Below are positions 1-6,071 of a DNA stretch of 6,071 nt, in pieces. The stretch's first letter is position 1. Each line of letters begins with the position of its first letter. This stretch comes from JAKEGK01 sp036507695 (GTDB lineage Bacteria; Pseudomonadota; Gammaproteobacteria; SZUA-152). The notes under the pieces were generated by a model that saw only the letters and a program-made list of their open reading frames with translations, was not told where the DNA came from and made no database searches. The stretch lies in NCBI GenBank assembly GCA_036507695.1, contig DATCIR010000264.1, positions 1-6,071 on the forward strand. Reading direction: 5' to 3'. The position numbers and the translations under genes are program-made.

Positions 1-258
1 CATCCCTGGCCGCAGACGCCCCCGGCAGGAGACACCGGCACCGCTTTAACCTATGCTGCACACGGGGTGAGTAGTTACGGTTATTGTTAAAAAATGCCGA
101 ATGGTTCATGAAACCCGGTTTAATCTGCCCGATGCGCAGCGTAATGCGCCGGGTTCACTGGCAGGAGAACGTAATATTGCTTAATATGACAGTAACGGCG
201 CATCCCGTAGTGATGTCACCGGAAGTTACCCTTATTTATCCTTTCACTTATCAATTTC
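1..258. other. Upstream region of mrcB, no supported gene
   Basis: This stretch holds no gene I can support. The three + frames are open from the window edge only to stops at 88-90, 47-49 and 72-74, and the short peptides they encode are not recognisable. On the - strand an ATG at 109-107 opens a frame to the window edge of about 36 codons (MNHSAFFNNN...), rich in Arg and Cys near the edge. It could be the start of a divergent gene, but nothing confirms that. Bases 80-258 are richer in A and T than the genes, as expected of a promoter or leader region. Two small dyads lie side by side: TTCATGAA at 105-112 and AAACC-C-GGTTT at 111-121. TAATAT hexamers at 172-177 and 182-187 could be -10 boxes, but neither has a good -35 at normal spacing. 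Confidence 0.5.
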
Positions 259-2583
259 ATGGCAAGACCATCACGCACTCATAGAAAATCACGGCCGTCA
301 CGTGGAATTTTTTCCTGGGCGAATATGCGCTGGGTACTGCTGGGTGGCTTGGTATTCTGCGTGCTGTTTGGCGCCTACGTTTTTTATCTTGACTATAGTG
401 TGCGCAGCCAATTTGAAGGCAAACGCTGGGCGATACCCGCCAAGGTATATGCGCGGCCGCTCGAGCTTTATCCCGGCGCGCAGCTGACGGCCGATCAGTT
501 TGAAAATGAACTGCTGGTATTGGCATACCACAAGACCAACATTCCCAGCCGGGCCGGCAGTTACTGGCGCAACGGAAATAATTTTTACGTCGTAACCCGC
601 GATTTCATTTTCTGGGACAGCACCGAACAATCGGCGTCCCTGCGCGTGGAATTTCGCAATCGCGAAGTACGCTCCGTGGAGCATGCCAAATCCGGCGATA
701 CCATGCCGCTGGTCCGGTTAGATCCCGCGGTTATCGGCCGTATTTATCCTGCGCACACCGAAGACCGGGTGCTGGTGCAACTGGATGAGGTGCCTTCCTT
801 GCTGGTGAAAACCCTGACGCTGGTGGAAGACCGTAATTTTTACTCCCACAAAGGCGTATCGGTTCGCTCCATCCTGCGGGCGATGCTGGCCAACCTGCGC
901 GCGGGCGGAACGGTGCAGGGCGGCAGCACCTTGACCCAACAGCTGGTCAAAAACTTTTTCCTTTCCAACGAGCGGACCATCACGCGCAAGCTTAACGAAG
1001 CCATTATGGCGCTGCTGCTGGAACAGCACTACACCAAAGAAGAAATTCTGGAAGCCTACCTGAATGAAATCTATCTAGGCCAGGACGGCAACCGCGCCAT
1101 TCATGGCTTCGGACTGGCAAGCCGGTTTTATTTCGACAAATCGATAAGCAACCTCACCGTGGAGGAAATCGCGCTCCTGGTCGCCATGGTCAAAGGGGCT
1201 TCCTATTATAATCCACGGCGCTTTGTGAAACGCGCCATCGACCGCCGCAACCTGGTGATCGATATCCTGGCGCAGGAAGGGGAGATTTCCAAACAAGAAG
1301 CGCTTTCCGCCAAAGCCAGGGATCTGGGTGTCACCCAGCGCGAGCAAAGCGGCGTAACGTCCTACCCGGCCTTTATGGACCTGGTCCGGCGCCAGCTAAA
1401 ACGCGATTACCGGGAGCAGGATTTAAATTCAGAAGGATTGCAGATTTTCACCACCTTCGATCCATTGATTCAAACCGAAAGTGAAAAGGCGTTTACCAAA
1501 CGGCTTGGTAAACTGGGCAAATCGCGTGATACCGCGGAAGCCGAATTGCAGGCGGCTTCAGTGGTGGTCAGCGTGGAGAGCGGGGAGGTACTCTCCATGG
1601 TGGGCGGCAGAAACCCGCGCTTTGCCGGCTTCAATCGCGTGCTCGACGCCGTGCGTCCCATTGGCTCGCTGGTCAAACCAGCGGTTTATCTCACGGCCTT
1701 GTCCAATCCGCAACAGTACACCTTGGCCAGCTTGCTGGATGACAGCACCTTGACACTGCAGTTGGAAAACGGAGACCAGTGGGTGCCGGAAAATTACGAC
1801 AAACAAAGCCACGGCATGGTCACGCTGGTGATGGCGTTGGCGCATTCTTATAACTTGTCGAGTACACGCCTGGGATTGGCGGTGGGGCTGCCGAGCATCA
1901 TTGAAACCTTGAAGCGGCTCGGCGTGGAACGTGATATCAAGCCGTATCCTTCCTTATTGTTAGGCGCGGTGGCATTAACGCCCTGGGAAGTTACGCAGGT
2001 TTACCACACCCTGGCAACCGGTGGCTTTCGCATCCCGCTGCGCGCGATTCGTGAAGTGTTAACCGCGAAGGGCGAACCGTTGCAACGTTATCCGTTGTCG
2101 ATCCAGCAGGTTTATGACAGCACGCCGGTGTATCTCGTGACGCACGCCCTGCGCGTCGCGGCGCGCTTGGGCACCGGCCGCGGCATGTATCGTACCCTGC
2201 CGGAAGATCTGGTAGTGGCCAGCAAGACGGGAACCAGTAATGATTTAAGGGACAGCTGGTTTGCGGGATTCGCGGGCGACAAACTGGGCATTATTTGGGT
2301 AGGGCTGGATAACAACGAAACGACGGGACTGACCGGTTCCTCCGGCGCCTTGCCGATCTGGGTGGATATATTTAATCAAATCAACTTGGTATCGGATACC
2401 GACTCCCTGCCGTCCAATATCGAGATGGTTAAAATAGATACCACGAACGGCTTGCGCGGCGGCTCGGGTTGTAAAGAAACGCTGGAATTACCCTTTATTG
2501 TGGGCACCGCGCCTTCAGAAACGTCGCCGTGTACCGATGCTGAAGGCAGCAAAGGATTCCGCTGGTTAAGGGATATGTTTTAA
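259..2583 (+). CDS. mrcB: Penicillin-binding protein 1B (bifunctional transglycosylase/transpeptidase)
   Basis: Class A PBP of 774 residues that polymerises lipid II into glycan strands and cross-links the stem peptides, anchored in the inner membrane with its catalytic domains in the periplasm. A short basic cytoplasmic tail (1-22) precedes one membrane helix (about 25-46). Residues of about 60-155 sit where the UB2H regulatory domain of PBP1b lies. The GT51 transglycosylase follows, with catalytic Glu190 in the VEDRNFYSHKG motif and the GGSTLTQQLVKN block at 221-232. The transpeptidase has all three motifs: SxxK (Ser470-Lys473, nucleophile Ser470), SxN (Ser530-Asn532) and KTGT (656-659). 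Both active sites look intact. The length suits PBP1b proteins without a long C-terminal extension. Cys738 and Cys758 in the C-terminal tail could form a disulfide. The start at 259 keeps the basic tail, but no Shine-Dalgarno sequence precedes it; Met23 (325) is the next in-frame ATG. lpoP follows after 23 bp, suggesting an operon. Confidence 0.96.
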   Translation: MARPSRTHRKSRPSRGIFSWANMRWVLLGGLVFCVLFGAYVFYLDYSVRSQFEGKRWAIPAKVYARPLELYPGAQLTADQFENELLVLAYHKTNIPSRAGSYWRNGNNFYVVTRDFIFWDSTEQSASLRVEFRNREVRSVEHAKSGDTMPLVRLDPAVIGRIYPAHTEDRVLVQLDEVPSLLVKTLTLVEDRNFYSHKGVSVRSILRAMLANLRAGGTVQGGSTLTQQLVKNFFLSNERTITRKLNEAIMALLLEQHYTKEEILEAYLNEIYLGQDGNRAIHGFGLASRFYFDKSISNLTVEEIALLVAMVKGASYYNPRRFVKRAIDRRNLVIDILAQEGEISKQEALSAKARDLGVTQREQSGVTSYPAFMDLVRRQLKRDYREQDLNSEGLQIFTTFDPLIQTESEKAFTKRLGKLGKSRDTAEAELQAASVVVSVESGEVLSMVGGRNPRFAGFNRVLDAVRPIGSLVKPAVYLTALSNPQQYTLASLLDDSTLTLQLENGDQWVPENYDKQSHGMVTLVMALAHSYNLSSTRLGLAVGLPSIIETLKRLGVERDIKPYPSLLLGAVALTPWEVTQVYHTLATGGFRIPLRAIREVLTAKGEPLQRYPLSIQQVYDSTPVYLVTHALRVAARLGTGRGMYRTLPEDLVVASKTGTSNDLRDSWFAGFAGDKLGIIWVGLDNNETTGLTGSSGALPIWVDIFNQINLVSDTDSLPSNIEMVKIDTTNGLRGGSGCKETLELPFIVGTAPSETSPCTDAEGSKGFRWLRDMF

Positions 2584-2606
2584 ATTCAAGGGTCGAATCA
2601 GCTATT

Positions 2607-3149
2607 ATGAAAGACATGCCGCATTACCGAAGAGCCGCGTTGGGGTGGATCGTTGCCGTCATCGCGGCAATGACTGGCTGCGCCAGCACGCCGGACATGA
2701 CACCCTTGCCAACACCGGACATCTCCAGCAGCACCCAAATTGATGACTCCGTGCGCCGCCCCACACCGGTGTATGAATTCCCGGGCGCCGGCGCGCAAGG
2801 TGACAGCGCCACGGATATGGAACCCTTGAGTAAATCGCCGACCTATTCCAATGAAACGACCAGCAGCAGCCGCACCGTGCTCGCCTTGCTGGATCAGGCG
2901 ACCCGGATGGAAGCAGCCGGTAATCCGGAAAAAGCCGCGGCGACCCTGGAGCGTGCGCTGCGCATCGAACCCAGGAATGCCCGCTTGTGGCACCGGCTGG
3001 CCGTGATCCGTTATCAACAGGGACAGTATACCCAGGCCGAAAGCCTGGCCGCCAAATCCAGCACCCTCGCGCAAGATGACGGGGAATTAAAACGCAAGAA
3101 CGCCGAGTTGATTGAGCGTGTGCGCCAGCAACGGCCATATATTCGTTGA
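2607..3149 (+). CDS. lpoP: TPR lipoprotein, probable PBP1b activator LpoP
   Basis: A 180-residue predicted lipoprotein. Basic residues (Lys2, Arg8, Arg9) and a hydrophobic stretch (10-22) lead to a lipobox, MTGC, with Cys25 as the acylated residue. Ala at +2 favours export to the outer membrane by Lol. Residues 26-88 form a Pro/Ser/Thr-rich, probably disordered linker that could reach across the periplasm. Two 34-residue tetratricopeptide repeats follow (about 91-124 and 125-158), then a charged helical tail ending in RPYIR. In Pseudomonas aeruginosa the TPR lipoprotein LpoP activates PBP1b and is unrelated to E. coli LpoB. The same architecture, placed 23 bp after mrcB, supports that role here, but this is inference from architecture and position rather than alignment. 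The start at 2607 has an AAGGG (2588-2592) 14 nt upstream, slightly far; Met4 (2616) is an alternative and leaves the signal peptide intact. The fallback call is a TPR lipoprotein of unknown function. Confidence 0.8.
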   Translation: MKDMPHYRRAALGWIVAVIAAMTGCASTPDMTPLPTPDISSSTQIDDSVRRPTPVYEFPGAGAQGDSATDMEPLSKSPTYSNETTSSSRTVLALLDQATRMEAAGNPEKAAATLERALRIEPRNARLWHRLAVIRYQQGQYTQAESLAAKSSTLAQDDGELKRKNAELIERVRQQRPYIR

Positions 3150-3174
3150 GCCCGCCCGGACGCGCGGTTACAAT
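3146..3174 (+). promoter_or_regulatory. Candidate sigma-70 promoter for yoaA-tsaB
   Basis: TTGAGC (3146-3151) and TACAAT (3169-3174) are 17 bp apart. They match the -35 consensus at four of six positions and the -10 consensus at five of six. The -35 box overlaps the lpoP stop codon. Transcription would start near 3181 and give a leader of about 115 nt before yoaA. The 146-bp gap after lpoP makes a separate promoter plausible. It was found by eye and is unproven. Confidence 0.35.
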
Positions 3175-3250
3175 AACGCCTCATCACCGGGACACGCACA
3201 GTCATTCGAATAACATCCCTATCGATTTATTCATAACGACTCAGTGATTT

Positions 3251-3280
3251 TTTACAGGGCGCCGTGGCGTCCGGTATTAC
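3251..3280 (+). promoter_or_regulatory. Second, weaker candidate promoter just upstream of yoaA
   Basis: TTTACA (3251-3256, five of six against TTGACA) and TATTAC (3275-3280, four of six against TATAAT) are 18 bp apart. A start near 3286 would leave only about 10 nt before the yoaA ATG at 3296, an almost leaderless message, which would fit the lack of a Shine-Dalgarno sequence there. The spacer contains a GC-rich dyad, GGGCGCC-GT-GGCGTCC (3257-3272). The -35 box overlaps a partial LexA-like half-site ending in ACAG at 3257. All of this is speculative. Confidence 0.18.
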
Positions 3281-3295
3281 TCTTTTTAATGCTTT

Positions 3296-5266
3296 ATGTT
3301 ATCCATTGCCCAACTACTTGGCGAACACGGTCCGCTGCAACAAACCATTGATGGATTTGCGCCGCGTCGGCAGCAGCAGGAAATGGCGCAGGCAATTGCC
3401 GAAGCTTTGGATGTTGGCGATGTGCTGATTGCCGAAGCGGGCACCGGCACCGGCAAAACAGTGGCCTACCTGGTTCCGGCGTTACTTAGCGGTAAAAAAA
3501 TCATTATCTCCACCGGCACCAAAAACCTGCAGGATCAGCTTTACTTTCGTGATCTGCCACAGGTGCGGCAGGCCTTGGGTATGCCGGTCTCAACCGCCCT
3601 GCTCAAAGGCCGCGCCAATTATGCCTGCCTGTACCGCATTGAGCAGAAACTCAGGGACGGACGCTACAGCGTGCAGCAACTCGAGCAACTGCGCGCCGTT
3701 GAAGCATGGTTGCAAACCACGAAGTCCGGTGATATCTCGGAATGCGGCAACGTGACGGAAGATGCGCCCATCTGGCCTCAGGTCACTTCCACCGCGGATA
3801 ATTGCCTGGGCGGCGAGTGCCCCAATGTCAAGGATTGTTATGTCGTGAAAGCCCGGCAACAGGCGCAGCAGGCGGACATCCTGGTGATCAACCACCATTT
3901 ATTTTTCGCGGATCTGGCCCTGCGTGATGAAGGATTCGGCGAAATCCTGCCCGGGGCGGAAGGTTTCATTTTAGATGAGGCGCATCAATTGGCGGATGTG
4001 GCGACCCAGTTTTTCGGTGTGTCGCTCAGCAGCCGGCAATTGCTGGATCTAGCCAAGGATGCGTTGCACGAAGTATTGGCCGAGGCGGCCGACGAGGGCG
4101 CGATCCAGGACAAAACCGATCAGCTGCAAAAGCGGGTCAAGGACTTTCGCTTGCTGCTGGGCGACACCGAACGGCGCGCGCCCTGGCAAACCCTCGAACA
4201 GGATGAGCGGGCAATCGATGCTTTACTTGACCTGAGCGCCAGCCTCAAGGGGCTCGAACGCTTATTGAAAAATCATGTCAGCCGCAGCGCCGGCATCGAA
4301 AAATGCTGGCAAAGGACCCGCAGCCAGATTACCCGCGTGGAAAATTTTTTATCAGACTCCGCCACTGGAGTTACAGACGGTGACGAAGCGGCATTGCTTG
4401 ACGCTAATCAATACGTACGTTGGTATGAAACACGGCAACGGGGATTTATGCTGCATATGAGTCCCGCCAGCATTTCCCAGACCTTTCATGAATACATCAG
4501 CGCTCATGAAGCCGCCTGGATTTTCACTTCCGCCACGCTCGCGGTCGGTAATAGTTTTGAATATTTTGCGTCAAACCTGGGTATTGAATCGGCGCAGACC
4601 CGGCAATGGGACAGCCCGTTTGATTACCACGCCCAAAGCCTGTTGTATTTGCCCGCCGGATTGCCCGAACCCAACACCCGGCACTATACCCAGGCCGTGG
4701 TTGAAGCGGCGATCCCGGTGATCAACGCCTGCGAAGGGCGTACCTTTGTATTGGTGACCAGTTACCGTGCCCTGAGTGAAGTCGCTGAGCTGTTAAAACC
4801 GGCGATTGACTATCCGCTGCTGGTGCAGGGCAGTCAGCCGCGTACCGAATTGCTGAACCAGTTTAGGACCTTGGGCAATGCCGTGCTGGTCGGCACCAGC
4901 AGCTTTTGGGAAGGCGTGGATGTCAAAGGCAGTGCCTTGTCGTGTGTGATTATCGACAAGCTGCCGTTTGCGCCGCCCGACGAGCCGTTATTGCAGGCGC
5001 GCATCCAGTCGATGCGCGAGCGCGGCCAGAACCCGTTCTTTGACTACCAGATTCCTGAAGCGGTGATCAATCTCAAACAGGGTGCCGGGCGGCTGATCAG
5101 AGATGTTCATGACCGGGGGGTGCTGATGTTGTGCGATCCGCGGCTCAGATCCAAGGCGTATGGAAAAATCTTTTTAAAAAATCTGCCGCGGATGACCGTC
5201 ACCGGCGAGTTGGATGCCGTGGAAAATTTCTTCGCCGCCCTAAAACCGGCCGGGGCCGTGTTGTGA
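3296..5266 (+). CDS. yoaA: YoaA-type iron-sulfur DNA helicase (XPD/DinG family)
   Basis: A 656-residue superfamily 2 helicase expected to unwind DNA 5' to 3' using ATP during replication-fork repair. A Q-motif-like segment (FAPRRQQQEM, 21-30) precedes Walker A (AGTGTGKT, 48-55). Four cysteines, Cys111, Cys170, Cys175 and Cys181, have the C-x4-C-x5-C spacing of the XPD/DinG 4Fe-4S domain. DEAH (Walker B) is at 227-230, TSATL at 411-415, FWEGVDVKG at 537-545 and the arginine-finger motif QGAGRLIR at 595-602, so the enzyme looks complete. The length is close to E. coli YoaA (about 636) and shorter than DinG (about 716). The adjacent tsaB, as in E. coli, also favours YoaA. E. coli YoaA works with the clamp-loader subunit HolC; no holC is present here. 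The start at 3296 is the first in-frame ATG after a stop at 3287-3289 and gives the N-terminus expected for the family; no Shine-Dalgarno sequence is visible. Confidence 0.93.
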   Translation: MLSIAQLLGEHGPLQQTIDGFAPRRQQQEMAQAIAEALDVGDVLIAEAGTGTGKTVAYLVPALLSGKKIIISTGTKNLQDQLYFRDLPQVRQALGMPVSTALLKGRANYACLYRIEQKLRDGRYSVQQLEQLRAVEAWLQTTKSGDISECGNVTEDAPIWPQVTSTADNCLGGECPNVKDCYVVKARQQAQQADILVINHHLFFADLALRDEGFGEILPGAEGFILDEAHQLADVATQFFGVSLSSRQLLDLAKDALHEVLAEAADEGAIQDKTDQLQKRVKDFRLLLGDTERRAPWQTLEQDERAIDALLDLSASLKGLERLLKNHVSRSAGIEKCWQRTRSQITRVENFLSDSATGVTDGDEAALLDANQYVRWYETRQRGFMLHMSPASISQTFHEYISAHEAAWIFTSATLAVGNSFEYFASNLGIESAQTRQWDSPFDYHAQSLLYLPAGLPEPNTRHYTQAVVEAAIPVINACEGRTFVLVTSYRALSEVAELLKPAIDYPLLVQGSQPRTELLNQFRTLGNAVLVGTSSFWEGVDVKGSALSCVIIDKLPFAPPDEPLLQARIQSMRERGQNPFFDYQIPEAVINLKQGAGRLIRDVHDRGVLMLCDPRLRSKAYGKIFLKNLPRMTVTGELDAVENFFAALKPAGAVL

Positions 5267-5937
5267 AATTACTGGCCATAGAAACCGCGACTGAAGCCTG
5301 TTCCGCCGCCCTTTATATCGATGGCGGGATAGAACAGCGGTTTAAGATCGCGCCGCGTGAACACGGCAGCCTGATCCTGGGTATGATTGATCAATTGATG
5401 GCGGAAGCGCAATTAAGCGCCGTCCAGCTGGATGCGATCGCGTATGGCCGCGGCCCCGGTTCTTTTATCGGTGTCAGGATCGCCGCCGGTGTCACGCAGG
5501 GAATAGCGTTCGGTGCTGAACTTCCCGTAGTGCCGGTTTCCACCCTGGCTGCCATTGCGCAAGGCAGCCGGCATGATGATTTGCTGGTCGCGATCGATGC
5601 CCGCATGGGCGAAGTGTATTGGGGGCAGTATTCGCGTTCCCCCGCTACCGGTACCGTCTACGAACGAGCTCCGGAGCGCCTGTTGCTGCCGGACGAGGTG
5701 CTGGTGATGGAATCCACGGCTGCCTGGGTGGGTGTTGGCACGGGCTGGCAGACATACCGGGCTTCGTTACTGCGGCGCTTGCCGTTCGTAACGCAGATTG
5801 ACGATAATCATTATCCCAAAGCGGAATCCACGGCGGTACTGGCCGCTGAACTCTATCGGCAAGGCCGGGTCGTTAGCGCGGACCAGGTGATTCCGGTTTA
5901 TCTGCGGGACCGGGTCGCGGAAAAACCAGCAAAATAG
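5263..5937 (+). CDS. tsaB: tRNA t6A37 modification protein TsaB
   Basis: A 224-residue cytoplasmic protein of the ASKHA fold. TsaB pairs with TsaD, and with TsaE, to transfer the threonylcarbamoyl group made by TsaC onto A37 of ANN-decoding tRNAs; it is a non-catalytic partner that stabilises TsaD. Family landmarks are the N-terminal KLLAIETATEACSAAL, PREH (31-34), YGRGPGSF...GVRI (61-73), AIDARMGEVYW (110-120), VGTGWQ (158-163) and the C-terminal PVYLRDRVAEK. The length is close to E. coli TsaB (231). Residue 69 is Ile (codon ATC), where GPGSFTG in E. coli has Thr. The start is GTG at 5263: its GTGA overlaps the yoaA stop by 4 bp, and homologues begin at this MxxLAIxTAT segment. A longer in-frame reading from an ATG at 5131 lies inside yoaA and has no family match. 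Translational coupling to yoaA is likely, since only a weak GGGG (5252-5255) precedes the start. Confidence 0.94.
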   Translation: MKLLAIETATEACSAALYIDGGIEQRFKIAPREHGSLILGMIDQLMAEAQLSAVQLDAIAYGRGPGSFIGVRIAAGVTQGIAFGAELPVVPVSTLAAIAQGSRHDDLLVAIDARMGEVYWGQYSRSPATGTVYERAPERLLLPDEVLVMESTAAWVGVGTGWQTYRASLLRRLPFVTQIDDNHYPKAESTAVLAAELYRQGRVVSADQVIPVYLRDRVAEKPAK

Positions 5938-5943
5938 ATGAAC

Positions 5944-6071
5944 TAGCCCGCATTTCTCACCAGGATCGCGGGAGCAGACCGCTCTCGCCCATCCATGGGC
6001 TCCGCGGCACTCGTACATCCTGTACATCGCGCAGGATTCGTGTTCGTAGGCGCCGCTCTGGAGCGAAAGTC
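5944..6071. repeat. Candidate interspersed palindromic repeat, cut by the window edge
   Basis: This non-coding stretch begins 7 bp after the tsaB stop and is packed with short inverted repeats. GGGAGC-AGACC-GCTCTC (5970-5986, six pairs including one G-U) is followed at once by GCCCA-TCCA-TGGGC (5987-6000 with inner AT). Next come the palindrome CCGCGG (6002-6007) and GTACA-TCC-TGTAC (6013-6025). ATCCTG (6017-6022) can pair instead with CAGGAT (6032-6037). GGCGCC (6049-6054) and CGCTC-TG-GAGCG (6054-6065) complete the run. No T-tract follows any stem, so it is not an ordinary intrinsic terminator. A run of back-to-back hairpins after a stop codon resembles the REP/BIME-like intergenic elements of gammaproteobacteria. 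Only one copy is in view, so repetition is inferred. A reading frame across it on the - strand (6027-5767) runs into tsaB and is not credible as a gene. Confidence 0.5.

Noticed and set aside
84..284. A 66-codon + frame starting with TTG upstream of mrcB
   Set aside because: It starts at a rare codon, overlaps the mrcB start in another frame, has no ribosome binding site and encodes nothing recognisable.
2598..3138. Two long - strand frames (158 and 159 codons) opposite lpoP
   Set aside because: They are shadows of the GC-rich lpoP gene in other frames. They overlap each other and lack family motifs, whereas the + strand product has a signal peptide, lipobox and TPRs.
3257..3290. GGGCGCC-GT-GGCGTCC stem followed by CTTTTT, a possible intrinsic terminator for lpoP
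   Set aside because: The loop is only two bases unless pairs open, the T-tract starts about 9 nt after the stem, and it lies almost on the yoaA start. It is too weak to call.
5131..5262. A 44-residue N-terminal extension of TsaB from an ATG at 5131
   Set aside because: It lies wholly inside yoaA in another frame, and TsaB homologues begin at the segment encoded from 5263.
5767..6027. An 86-codon - strand frame across the terminal hairpin region
   Set aside because: It runs into tsaB on the opposite strand, and its N-terminal half is just the translated palindromic repeat. This is a typical spurious call from repeat DNA.
5938..6071. An ordinary rho-independent terminator for tsaB
   Set aside because: Several stems exist, but none is followed by a run of T. 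The region is better described as a palindromic repeat.

Overview
The window reads as chromosomal housekeeping DNA from a gammaproteobacterium of moderately high GC. The evidence is a PBP1b with a UB2H-like region, a YoaA-type helicase directly followed by tsaB (the same neighbours as in Escherichia coli), and a TsaB sequence that closely follows the gammaproteobacterial pattern. A PBP1b paired with a TPR lipoprotein rather than LpoB points away from Enterobacteriaceae and towards Pseudomonas-, Acinetobacter- or Cellvibrio-like lineages. I cannot fix the genus.

Layout, all on the + strand. 1-258: leader with no gene I can support. 259-2583: mrcB (PBP1b), a bifunctional peptidoglycan synthase. 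2607-3149: a small two-TPR outer-membrane lipoprotein, best read as LpoP, the PBP1b activator. 3150-3295: AT-richer gap with candidate promoter signals. 3296-5266: yoaA, an iron-sulfur XPD/DinG-family DNA helicase. 5263-5937: tsaB, needed for the t6A tRNA modification, overlapping yoaA by 4 bp. 5944-6071 (window edge): a non-coding run of short hairpins and palindromes that looks like one copy of an interspersed intergenic repeat.

There are two functional units. mrcB-lpoP is a cell-wall module: an inner-membrane synthase and its probable outer-membrane activator, 23 bp apart. yoaA-tsaB is a translationally coupled pair joining replication-fork repair to tRNA modification, probably transcribed from its own promoter near the lpoP stop codon. 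I see no transposase, phage gene, CRISPR array, toxin-antitoxin pair, tRNA or rRNA. I did not find a novel system. The items most worth checking are the LpoP assignment, the terminal repeat, and an isoleucine substitution in a conserved TsaB motif.
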